From positions 310,001 through 374,000 of the forward strand of contig JACGCN010000009.1 of the NCBI GenBank assembly GCA_014905825.1: a stretch of 64,000 nucleotides of DNA, in the 5' to 3' direction. Of the stretch, positions 32,170 through 41,711 are shown one piece after another; position 1 is the stretch's first letter, and each line of letters opens with the position of its first letter. The notes beneath the pieces are model-generated. The model worked only from the letters and a program-made list of their open reading frames with translations. It did not search any database and was not told the DNA's origin. The translations under genes and the position numbers were made by a program. This DNA is from Lyophyllum atratum. Its lineage: Eukaryota > Basidiomycota > Agaricomycetes > Agaricales > Lyophyllaceae.

Positions 32170-32807
32170 TAGTGTTTAAAAGTCCAGTCACTGTGACTGA
32201 AAATGACTGGACTGTAACTGATCTGTGACTGGTAATGACCGGACTTCCAGTCCTGTCATCCTGGAATGACTGGTGCACCAGTCCAGTTATTTTCATAATC
32301 CGGAATTCTGCGTAACTGGAAATAACCAGTCGCGACCGGTTTGTGACCGGTCATTTCTATACATACTATATACCTGATTGTAGCCCCGTTATAGGGCTTC
32401 AAAATGACCCTTGGGTCAAATAAATCGGATGAGAACTGAATGTGCTATGGCCAAAACAATTTTGGAACACCGAGTTTGAGTGCAGACTGTACTAAGCATC
32501 TTAATCAGCTCATATCTCAGTCAGATCTTATCGGATTCTCACGACCCAGGGTTCATTCGAAAGGTGGAAGCATACTCTACATTATGTATGACATTTATAA
32601 CCGGTGATAACCGGTTATAACCGGCTTAGGACCGGTTTTCGTAAAACCGGTCAAAACCGGTCATAGAACTGATTGTGACTGATGGTGACTGGTCGCCATC
32701 AGTTCAGTTCGGTTTTTTGGAGTTTTAAGCGTCACATGTGACCGGTTACGGTCCGGTCTTGCCTAATTTGGCGAAAAAACCGGACTTGACCTGACTTTAA
32801 ATCACTA
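32170..32807. mobile_element. hAT-like MITE with 8-bp target duplication
   Basis: 638-bp non-coding element bounded by direct 8-bp GGCGTCTT (32162-32169 and 32808-32815). Ends are imperfect inverted repeats, TAGTGTTTAAAAGTC and, reverse-complemented, TAGTGATTTAAAGTC; 17 of the first 21 positions match. TAGTG fits the hAT terminal consensus YARNG, and 8-bp duplications are the hAT hallmark. The left subterminal part repeats GACTGG/CCAGTC. Eight palindromic ACCGGT hexamers lie at 32335, 32346, 32600, 32610, 32631, 32646, 32656 and 32741. Subterminal repeats of this kind bind hAT transposases. No transposase gene is in the window. Confidence 0.82.
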
Positions 32808-32815
32808 GGCGTCTT

Positions 32816-34521
32816 GAGGGATAGAAGTGGCAGCAGCTAACGCGACGCTCAAGGAAGCAAGGGAAGGACACGGAGAAGAAGGAGCAGGCCAGACCCCAGG
32901 TGGGGGAGACCCATTTGAGTGCGTCCGGTACCCCTATATGACTAGTAAATACTGACCTCATGTACTCCAATCGTAGCTATCTCGACCTCTCCGCCTAACA
33001 GCAGCGCAAAACAAACAAATTCTCCATTCTCCACACAAAGCCGCAGCCCCTCCACTACGTCACCACACGAGTACCACCTCCGACTGATCGACTGCAGCAC
33101 TTTCCACCGCATAAGCCTCCTCAAGCTCCTGACCATGGCTCCCAGTCCCAGGCTGTCACCGACGCGAATGCCTCCAGCACTGCCTCGCGCTATAAGTGTC
33201 GCATATATTCCTTCATTTAGACCGTCTTTTTTATGTCAACGTCCTGATCGCAACCAATGCCCTTCACATGGCCTATGTATTTCCACCGGCTCATCTGCGG
33301 ACTGCTGAGTCCGTGTCGGTCCCTCCACCTCCACCCCGGAACGCGACGAACGTTGAGGACCGGGCACAAGCCGAGGAGACTGGACAGGCGCTCAATGATT
33401 CACGTGTATCGTTAAAGCACGGAAGGGGAAAAGGTTTGCGGAAGTGTGCAAACAGATATGTGAGGCAGGGCTAGATGGAACACGAGCGAAGGGTATAACC
33501 TTGTTCTTTGGACTTTTCAAAAGAGGTATGCCTGTATATTGGCTCATGGGACGCGACATGTCATAGGACTTGATTCAAATCTAGGAAGCAGTAAATTCGC
33601 GATACCTACTTTCTTCCCCTGCGGCGCCCGCGATCCATCAGGTATGGATTTATCGTCGTTGGGTACTCGTATGGAGAGTGCACAGTGCATGTCCATTCTC
33701 ATCTCACGCTTCCCGAATCTCAGATGGGGAGGTAGGCGACGGATAAACTGGCATGCCATGACCTAAATTTCGTGTTAGTCGGTAAGTTTCGGGGTGCTTA
33801 TGTTCAAAGCGAACTGACAGAATTCCAGCCCAATCAGAAAGTCCCATAGCTTTCATATGGGACGTGTCACGTAAGGCGGGTCGCCCGTTCAAAGGCAACG
33901 GCACCAGCAAGCTTTGAAAAGACTTAGAACCAACCCCGAACAAAGTATATGGCGAGGCGACCTACATGAAAGCCAACTCCAACATAGGCGAGTATGCTTT
34001 ACCGGTGGTTAGAAAAAAATTTGCACAGTGTATGTCCATTCTCATCTCACGCTTACCGGATCTCAGATGGTTTATTGCCAATATAGGACCTTAGCTGCGT
34101 TGATGCATCCCAAGCTGTTCTCCTCTATCTGATTGGTGGACCCAGCCATCGTCTTGTATAGGGTGCCATCCTCGGCTGCGAGACCTGGAGTTCACAGTAA
34201 AGACAAGTGCCCACCCTATTTAATTTACTATGCCATTTTTCCAGTATACGCAACACCCGCAGAGAAGATCCAGTTGTACCTAAAATACAGCTTGAGTGTG
34301 GCACTTGCGAGACAGCTGACGTCCTGAGTGGCAAACCCATCATCCGGTAGAAGATTTCGGAGATGCAGGAGGGTATTGTGCATTCAGAGACAGACACTGA
34401 ATTTGAGCTGTTCTGAGGGCGCCTGCCCACACTTGATGAGAGGATCGAACTGGGGTGGCTTTTGCTCGTTCATGAAAAGAATTACGGACTTGGATCTGAA
34501 TTGCCGATGAAGATTTGCACC
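32816..34521. other. Gene-free stretch before the copia element
   Basis: About 1.7 kb with no supportable gene model. It has a direct repeat of about 50 bp (33678-33727 and 34022-34071, containing ATGTCCATTCTCATCTCACG) and ends with GCACC (34517-34521), the left target duplication of the copia element. Confidence 0.45.
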
Positions 34522-34750
34522 TGTTGAACTTTATAAGCTGACTTCGAACGTTGGGGAACGTTAATGTATTGGTAAACTATTCTACGACCTCGAAGAGGCC
34601 TTTATATACTGTACTCTAATTTGAAATTAAGCTATTAGTAAGTGAAGTAAAATTGCAAGGAAAATTGTAAGTAAATTTTCTTTCCCTCTTGACTGAGTCA
34701 GACGACGTCGTCATTCGGACTTGTCGTCGGCGGCAGCCCGACTTCCAACA
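34522..34750 (-). repeat. 3' LTR of the Ty1/copia element
   Basis: 229 bp, TGTTGAAC...TTCCAACA on the + strand. It matches 38955-39190 except for one 7-bp unit. The last 13 codons and stop of the Gag-Pol frame (34711-34750) lie inside it. Confidence 0.95.
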
Positions 34751-37700
34751 CTCCCCCTCAAGTCCGATATCATACCCAGCAACTGAAGCTTCGCGTCGTG
34801 ATCAGGGCAGTGCAGCGGTTTTGTGAAGATGTCCGCTTGGTTGTCAGCTGATGCGCAATGGAATAACTGTACTTCGTTAGAAGTAATTCGTTCCCGTACG
34901 AAGTGATGCCGAATATCAATGTGCTTGCTTCGGGCGTGAAACACCGGATTGTTGGCAAACATGATGGAGGATTGATTGTCGGTTATAAGATCCGTTGGTC
35001 CGTCATTGAGGAGTCCGACTTCGTCGAGCAGGGACCTAAGCCAAAGAGTCTCGCGGGTCGCATGGCTCAGAGCCATATACTCGGCTTCCATGCTGGAGAG
35101 AGCAACGGTTTGTTGCTTCTTGGAGCTCCATGTAACAGGTCCACCGGCAACTATACATACATACCCAGCGACGGAACGACGATCATCGGGACTGTTTCCC
35201 CAATCAGAGTCGGAGAAAATTCGGATGATCCTGTCGTCATCGAAAGCGGAATGGGAGTATGTGAGTCCAAGGCTGATGGTGCCTTTGAGGTAGCGGAAGA
35301 CTCGCTTGGCGGCCGTGAAATGCTCGGGATCCGGATGGGTCGAGAACTGGGACAAGTGTTGTACCGCAAACGAGATGTCGGGTCGAGTGGATATGGCGGC
35401 CCACATCAACATGCCAATAGCTATCTGATACTCGTGGCGGAGACGCTCATCTAATGGAGTATCTCCTGTATGCTTCTGGAGTTTGACGTTGACGTCCATT
35501 GGCGTGTGAACCGGGTTTGCGTTCTCGAGCCCCATCTTCTGGATAATCTTCCGCAGATAAGATTCCTGCGAGAGAGTGATGTCGCCATTCCTATGACGGG
35601 TGATGTGAATTCCAACGATCTGGTTGGCTTCACCAAGGTCGGTAATGTCGAAGCGGCCGTTGATTTCGCGCTTGACTTGGTCGACCATCTCGTCTAATGA
35701 CGTGAGAATAGTCATGTCGTCGACATGGACTGCGATAACGACGGTAGACTCGCCAGTGCCTCGGATGTAGACGCAGTGGTCATTTATTAGACGCGTGTAG
35801 CCGAGCGACTGGAATAGGGAGTCGAGAAGCTTGTTCCACTCCCGACCAGATTGTTTGAGTCCGTAAATCGTTTTAAGGAGTCTCCAAACGCGGGGGGTGC
35901 CGTCTCCGAGACCAGGAGGTTGTGTGAGGTAAATGGTTTCCTTCAATTCGGAATTGAGGTACGCGCCGACGATATCCACAACATGGATCTTGAGTCGAAA
36001 TGCGGTAGCGATTGCGATGAGTAAACGGAGCGAATCCATGCGTACCACGGGCGCGAAGGTCTCCGAGAAATCCACCCCTGGCTTCTGAGTAAAGCCCTTC
36101 GCAACTAACCTCGACTTCGCCTTCAAGAACTTCCCATCTCCATCCCTCTTCACCTTCCAAACCCACTTCGACTTCACAGTCTCTCGATCCGGAGGTAAGT
36201 CAACGAGTTTGAATGTGCCAAGTCGCTTCAATTGATCCAGCTCGGTTTCCATCGATTTGCGCCAGATGTCAGAAGAGAGCGCCTCATTAATGCTAGTAGG
36301 CTCATCCTGGTCATCGCCAAGGAACGCGAAGTCCGGAATGTCGATAAAAGCGATGTTCCCTGTGTCAGGGCTTTCCGGCACGTGGTGCTGCCATTCGCGA
36401 GGTCCTCGGGCTGCGGGATTATTGAGAACACGATAGTTCTGCGGCTGTAATCCAGCAATGCGCGTCGACGGCTCGCGTGATGGGATTGGAACAGGAATAC
36501 GTGATGGTGGTGGCGTAGCAATGGTTTTGGTGATGGTTTTGGTGGACTCGGTGTTTTCGGTCGTTTCTAATTGACCTGGAGTCTGCTCGCTAGTATTTCC
36601 CTGCTCCCCCTCGAGCGGCAAAGGGTCAACACCTTCGATAGCAGTGTGATCCGAGTTCGCGATCGTGGGGAAGATGACGTTCCGAGACGTCTGGATCATT
36701 CGTGCCCCTGGATTAAAATAGCGCCAGGCACGAGATTCATCTGATAAACCCGTGAAGATGAACTCCCGCGACTTCGCCTCCAGCTTGCTAATGTTTCCTC
36801 CCTCATGCAAAACCCAACACTTCCTCCCAAACTCCTCCAACCTCGACACATCCGGCTTCTTCCCTGTGAACACCTCCTCTGGTGTCTTATCCTTCAAAGC
36901 ACGGGTAGGCGAGCGATTTTTTAGGTAAGTGGCATATGCAACAGCCTCGGGCCAAAGAAACTTTGGAAGGTCATACTGAAATAGCATAGCCCGGGCGTGC
37001 TCCACGATGGTACGGTTGACACGTTCTGCCACACCGTTTTGGGCCAAGGAATAAGGGGCAGTCGTCTCGATGCGGATGCCGTGATCAGCCAGGTACGCAC
37101 GCACTTTCTCGTTTAGGAACTCCTTCCCGTTGTCAAACCGGATTGTCTTTAGATCCTTCCCAGTCTGAGTTTTGACGTGCGCGCGATACTTTGCGATGGC
37201 TGCAACGGTTTCGTCATCCGTCTTCCGCTTCAGGAAGTATGTGACGGTGCGTCTCCCCTTTCCATCCGTGAACCCAGCGAAATATCGCTCACCCCTAATC
37301 CCTGTAGTGCGCGCGGGTCCCCACAGATCGGCCATCGTCATCTCCCCGATCTCCTCGAAGACCGTTTCAGATTTGCTTGGCAGGGACTCCACATGGTGCT
37401 TCGCTTTGATGCAAGCTTCACACTCCGCGCTCGCACCTACAGTCTCGTCCACCTCCATTCCTACAACCATGCTCTTCCTCTTCAGCAACTTCACCGACGC
37501 CATCGCCATATGCCCAAAAATGCGATGCCACTGCTTCCAGGAACGACCCGTCTTCGCGGCAAGGGCGACATCTGGTGTCTGAATACGCACATCAAGACTG
37601 TACAGACGCCCGATCTTGCGACCTCGAAGAACATCGGTGGAACCGTCCGGAGCAAAAATGCGAAGGCTCTCCCCCTCAAACTTGAGAGAGAAGCGAGCAT

Positions 37701-38823
37701 CGGTCATCCGACTGACAGAGACCAGATTATAGGGGGCATCAGGTGCGTGAACGACATTCCGAAGAGTGATTGTCATATCCTTACCGCCAACTTTAGATGT
37801 AAGTTTGACAGTGCCGCGTCCCATACCAGCGGTCGAACCAAAGCCTTTGATTTGGTGACCTGGTGTGTCGACATATGAAGAGAATTGCGCGCGGTCTCGG
37901 AAGATGTGAGATGTCGCGGCGCAGTCGGCTAGGATTGAACTCGACGTGAGCGCGGGCAGAGCGATGTCGGGTGTATCAAAGGATGTGAACGCGTAGTCGT
38001 CGGATGCCTGATGGGCCTGGTCAGATTTCGGTGAGTCCCCCTCTTCCTTCTTCTTTTTACCACCTCTAAAACCTCTCTTCTTTCCGCCTCCAGAGTTACC
38101 TCCGCCTCCACTCTTCCCACCGCCACCTCCACCCTTCTTCCGTTTAGGACAGTGAGTCGAGATATGGCCCTTCTCGTTGCACTCGTAGCAAGTAATGTTA
38201 GGATTGTACTTCGCTGCCAAGGCTGTATCACCACCGTTCCGCGCGCGAATGCGACGATCCTCCTCGAGGACGCGCGCGATCAACTTGTGACTTTCTTTAA
38301 GGGTTGCGGTGTCGACAGCCGAGATGAATGGGTCCCAGGAATCGGGCAACGAGGTAAGCAACGTGATTGAGAAATCCTCGTCGCTGACTTTCGATCCCAG
38401 GCCGGCCAATTCTTCGACGTATCCGCGCATCGAGCGGATATGCTCCTCCACATCTCCTCCTTCCTCGCACTGCGCACGGAACAACTTCCTGCGCACCGTA
38501 ACTATGCCTATGGGTCCACGCGCTTCGTACATGTCGCTAAGCGCGTCCCAGGCTTCTTTCGACGACTTCGACCCCGCGATATAAACCAGCGGGCCATCAC
38601 CGACGCGCAATCGAATGGTGGATAGGGCCTTCCGGTCCTTCGTGCTCCACGACAAACCGGCCGTGGAACTCATTTCAGTTTCCGCAGGACGTTTATTAGT
38701 GCCGTCCGCGTACTCGACGAGACCTTGATCTGTAAGGATGTCGGTCATCTTGATTTTCCACACGGCGTAGTTTTCGACGCCCTTCAAGGGCTCGATCCTG
38801 TATGCATTCGAGGATTCGGACAT
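34711..38823 (-). CDS. Ty1/copia Gag-Pol polyprotein
   Basis: Uninterrupted 1,370-residue frame. Order: UBN2-like Gag, CCHC knuckle CYECNEKGHISTHC (about 38150-38195), Gly/Lys-rich linker, protease-like region with LADCAATSHIF (about 37905-37940), GAG-pre-integrase zinc domain (WHRIFGHM...CEACIKAKH), and integrase core with D in MADLWG, D in RFDNGKEFL and E in NGVAERVNRT. RT follows with VKSKWVWKVK, DIVGAYLNSEL and the catalytic HVDDM (about 35710), then RNase H with FSDSDWG and LSSMEAEYMAL. The protease site is D-C-A-A where most copia elements have D-S-G-A; whether it cleaves cannot be told from sequence. Start ATG 38823 is the first in frame after the LTR. Confidence 0.94.
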   Translation of the reverse strand: MSESSNAYRIEPLKGVENYAVWKIKMTDILTDQGLVEYADGTNKRPAETEMSSTAGLSWSTKDRKALSTIRLRVGDGPLVYIAGSKSSKEAWDALSDMYEARGPIGIVTVRRKLFRAQCEEGGDVEEHIRSMRGYVEELAGLGSKVSDEDFSITLLTSLPDSWDPFISAVDTATLKESHKLIARVLEEDRRIRARNGGDTALAAKYNPNITCYECNEKGHISTHCPKRKKGGGGGGKSGGGGNSGGGKKRGFRGGKKKKEEGDSPKSDQAHQASDDYAFTSFDTPDIALPALTSSSILADCAATSHIFRDRAQFSSYVDTPGHQIKGFGSTAGMGRGTVKLTSKVGGKDMTITLRNVVHAPDAPYNLVSVSRMTDARFSLKFEGESLRIFAPDGSTDVLRGRKIGRLYSLDVRIQTPDVALAAKTGRSWKQWHRIFGHMAMASVKLLKRKSMVVGMEVDETVGASAECEACIKAKHHVESLPSKSETVFEEIGEMTMADLWGPARTTGIRGERYFAGFTDGKGRRTVTYFLKRKTDDETVAAIAKYRAHVKTQTGKDLKTIRFDNGKEFLNEKVRAYLADHGIRIETTAPYSLAQNGVAERVNRTIVEHARAMLFQYDLPKFLWPEAVAYATYLKNRSPTRALKDKTPEEVFTGKKPDVSRLEEFGRKCWVLHEGGNISKLEAKSREFIFTGLSDESRAWRYFNPGARMIQTSRNVIFPTIANSDHTAIEGVDPLPLEGEQGNTSEQTPGQLETTENTESTKTITKTIATPPPSRIPVPIPSREPSTRIAGLQPQNYRVLNNPAARGPREWQHHVPESPDTGNIAFIDIPDFAFLGDDQDEPTSINEALSSDIWRKSMETELDQLKRLGTFKLVDLPPDRETVKSKWVWKVKRDGDGKFLKAKSRLVAKGFTQKPGVDFSETFAPVVRMDSLRLLIAIATAFRLKIHVVDIVGAYLNSELKETIYLTQPPGLGDGTPRVWRLLKTIYGLKQSGREWNKLLDSLFQSLGYTRLINDHCVYIRGTGESTVVIAVHVDDMTILTSLDEMVDQVKREINGRFDITDLGEANQIVGIHITRHRNGDITLSQESYLRKIIQKMGLENANPVHTPMDVNVKLQKHTGDTPLDERLRHEYQIAIGMLMWAAISTRPDISFAVQHLSQFSTHPDPEHFTAAKRVFRYLKGTISLGLTYSHSAFDDDRIIRIFSDSDWGNSPDDRRSVAGYVCIVAGGPVTWSSKKQQTVALSSMEAEYMALSHATRETLWLRSLLDEVGLLNDGPTDLITDNQSSIMFANNPVFHARSKHIDIRHHFVRERITSNEVQLFHCASADNQADIFTKPLHCPDHDAKLQLLGMISDLRGSVGSRAAADDKSE

Positions 38824-38934
38824 AATGTCAATGTGCGCGTTTGTTTATTAAGTGATACGAAGATTTCGGCCAGATAAGAGAGTAGAGGGCGAGTAGAGAG
38901 ATGAGATCGAACCAGTACTTGTTTCTTTAGTTAA

Positions 38935-38954
38935 GGCAATCGGGGCCCATAACC
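38935..38954 (-). other. Primer binding site, half-tRNA (initiator Met) type
   Basis: The 20 bp directly next to the 5' LTR read GGCAATCGGGGCCCATAACC on the + strand. GGGCCCATAACC matches the anticodon arm of initiator tRNA-Met up to the anticodon loop. Drosophila copia is primed by such a 5' half of this tRNA. The adjacency and match are seen directly; the primer identity is inference. Confidence 0.65.
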
Positions 38955-39190
38955 TGTTGAACTTTATAAGCTGACTTCGAACGTTGGGGAACGTTAATGT
39001 ATTGGTAAACTATTCTACGACCTCGAAGAGGCCTTTATATACTGTACTCTAATTTGAAATTAAGCTATTAGTAAGTGAAGTAAAATTGCAAGGAAAATTG
39101 TAAGTAAATTTTCTTTCCCTCTTGACTGAGTCAGACGACGTCGTCATTCGTCATTCGGACTTGTCGTCGGCGGCAGCCCGACTTCCAACA
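38955..39190 (-). repeat. 5' LTR of the Ty1/copia element
   Basis: 236 bp. Identical by eye to 34522-34750 apart from a tandem TCATTCG near 39146. Followed by the right GCACC duplication. Confidence 0.95.
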
Positions 39191-40609
39191 GCACCACAGG
39201 CCTATAAGCGGCAATGGAGCGGGTATGGATATGCCCAAATAATGCTTCACACATCCGAGTGAAAAATGCTCTCTGCAGGACATTTGGTGCGTCATTCATT
39301 CCTTTCAAACAACCAACTTAGGGTCACCTTTCGGAAACCTCAGGATTTCGGATACCTCAGGAGGCGCCACAGACACGGTTGAGTATGTCCTTCATTTGTC
39401 AAAGGCAACCCTTCCATTGACTTTTGCTTTAGGAGGCCAATCGACACCACAGGCGGCGCATGCCGCTAACATGTCACCAAAACTGGAACTTGCTCTTCAA
39501 CGATTGGACAAGGAAGTTAGAGTACTTGATACCTAATCAATACACAGACCCGCTCTTTCTTGAATGAAAGTAAAGAAATCGAAGGCAAGAGGCGAAAACC
39601 AAGGAAACTCCATAAGAACTGTACTCGACGAAATTCCTGGACAGCTTCAGAGAAGCTGCTCAGGAGGTATGTATGTGAGATGGGATAACGTGTAACCTAT
39701 GCGTTCGGGGTCCTGGGTTTGTTTGGTTCAGGGCAGATTACAAACCACTGTTAATGGGGATGCGCAACGTCGGCCAAACTTCCGTGACGCTGACTAAGCG
39801 TACAGCCACCGAATTATTGACGCAGCCAAATCCCTCCCCTTCGAAAGGAATTTTGAGATTTGGACATCGCAGGCGATCCAGACGGCTAGAAAGTTTATCA
39901 ACCTTATAAACAGTATATGTAGACTATATAATGCCTAAAATGTTGTGTGATAAATCATTCTTCTCGTTTCTCGGAACTCCTTGTGCGGTGATCCCTTTCC
40001 GAGTTAATACCATCTCTCACGCACCATTTCGCACCCAACTCATATGAAGCAAATTGATTTACTCATGGATAAGCAGATTTCCACGCCATAACTTTTCCAG
40101 ATTCACAAAATTGAATGAGATGCACAAGGTAACTTCTTCAGATTTTGAGATAAAAAAATTCCATGGCGTGAAAGCGTAGGTCATAGTAAAATAATGGGAT
40201 CGCACTCTTCGGATTGGTTTTACGCTGAGGTGGCCAGGAGTTATTAAGATGGGCGCGCGGAAAGCTCATTCACAGTGGGCGGCCTCAGTATCAAACAGGT
40301 ACAAACATTTCACGGTTTTCATAGACGTTGCGCATCCCCAGCACTGTTAAGCGAAGCTGAGCAGTCGCTGTTGCCATAGACTTCGCTTAAATAGTGTGCA
40401 TCTATGCCAGTTCCTGCACAGCCCCACCACCTGGGTTTTTCTTTCATGATCAGATAAGATCGACTTAACACTTGTCGATACTACTTCTTGATCAGTGAAC
40501 GCAACTTATCGGCTGTAACCACAACGGAACAACAACTCCATGTTACTCCTCCGAAGCACTACCCCGCGCACCGCACCTGTGGGCTCGCCCAGGCGTACAC
40601 CCTTCCTCA
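39191..40609. other. Gene-free, repeat-bearing flank of the copia element
   Basis: No gene seen. GGGGATGCGCAACGTC at 39756-39771 recurs inverted at 40324-40339, enclosing about 550 bp that could be a worn foldback element. Copies B (39697-39771) and C (40324-40379) of the dispersed repeat lie here. Confidence 0.45.
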
Positions 40610-40827
40610 TTAGAGGCTGCCTCGAGACACGAGATATTGTAGAGAAATGTCATTCTCGACTGCACGACGACCTCGACGAGGGACGGAGGGTATACTCGCC
40701 GCACTTGGGGAGAAGAGCACATCGGGCATACCGTCTGTTGCGCCCTGTCGCGCCCTATGTAGGGCGAGGACTGAAGAAATAGCTGTCATCTCTCGAAAAT
40801 GTAGGCAGAGATCGGTACCCACGTCAT
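40610..40827 (-). CDS. Possible small protein behind the duplicated leader
   Basis: The second leader copy keeps ATGAC at 40827-40823 and a GTGGGTA donor. A 68-nt intron ending ATAG would join it in frame to 40754-40610, giving 49 residues (motifs GMPDVLFSPS and VSRGSL). The product has no recognised domain. It could be a small gene or the relic of a longer one; the evidence is the shared leader and frame only. Confidence 0.3.
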
Positions 40828-41145
40828 ATGTATCAAGCGCAAGTGTTTCCTCCTAGGTGTTCTTCAGATTGCTGGCGCCCCTTAAGTGGATACTAGTTCA
40901 GTACGGCGAGAAAATGGCCGAGGGACCGGGAGGTCGACGCTTGAACAGGGTTAAGTACAGGACTCCGCCCAAGGGCCAAACATGACTGGCACAGCCATGA
41001 GCGCCATACCCCCATTCTTGTGGCAGAAGCTTTCCTAGGACCTTGTCCTTAGTAAAGACCGCATGAGCTTGTCGTCCACCAATCCGTTAGTGGTCCGCCA
41101 ACCTGTTAGTAAAGTTGAAGAAGAAGAAAGGCCTAGGTATGATGT
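40775..41145 (-). repeat. Duplicated promoter/leader, copy 2
   Basis: Diverged direct copy of 24478-24835 with several small indels. It includes the ATGAC first exon and the GTGGGTA donor, the TGTGGCAGAAGCTTTCC block and AAGAAGAAGAAAGG. The sequence downstream of the leader differs between the copies. Confidence 0.8.
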
Positions 41146-41711
41146 CACGGTTGGCAACTTCGCCTAAATATTAAAATATTAAAATAGTACTATTCCATGA
41201 TTCGCATGATACTGTACGGCCCTACGACCTATCCATTTCGAATTCCATACCTTTGGTTGAAGCATACAATGGGATCCTTGACACGCATACAACATCAACT
41301 AAGATTGAAGCTTTCAGAAACGGCGTCGAGACGCACGATGTTATCAAGTAAGTATGCACGCCAGCATGTCCGATACAACTCCTAGAGGTACATACATGCA
41401 TACAACAGTCCCCAGCAAACCAGTGAACAGGGACGGGAGAACAAGAGGCGTTTTGAAGAGGAAAGGCGCACTGGGCGAGGGGGGGATCGGAGAGTCGTGG
41501 GACGTGCGACGAGAAGATTAAGTATATACGTTATAAAATGCGTGACGAGTCGTGTACGGGCCATGACGTGGATGAGGATAATGCGACGAGACGGGATTCT
41601 TGCTTGGAGAGCGGGGACCGATGCGTGAATACATGAAGACAGCAGAACGATCAACCCCCCCAAAAAAAGACAAAAAAAAGAAAAGAAAGAAAGCACCAAA
41701 AAAACACACCC
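41146..41711. other. Intergenic; 3' flank of the Ser-rich gene
   Basis: 566 bp without a gene. It holds an A-rich tract (about 41660-41705) just past the Ser-rich gene's stop, probably its 3' UTR. Confidence 0.5.

Larger units (their letters stand above)
34522..39190 (-). mobile_element. Complete Ty1/copia LTR retrotransposon
   Basis: A 4,669-bp element on the minus strand flanked by GCACC (34517-34521 and 39191-39195). LTRs are 229 bp (left) and 236 bp (right); the difference is a TCATTCG duplication in the right copy. A single open frame carries gag, protease-like, integrase, RT and RNase H in copia order. A primer site for half-tRNA priming lies next to the 5' LTR and a polypurine TTGAGGGGGAG next to the 3' LTR. 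The element looks intact and young. Confidence 0.95.
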
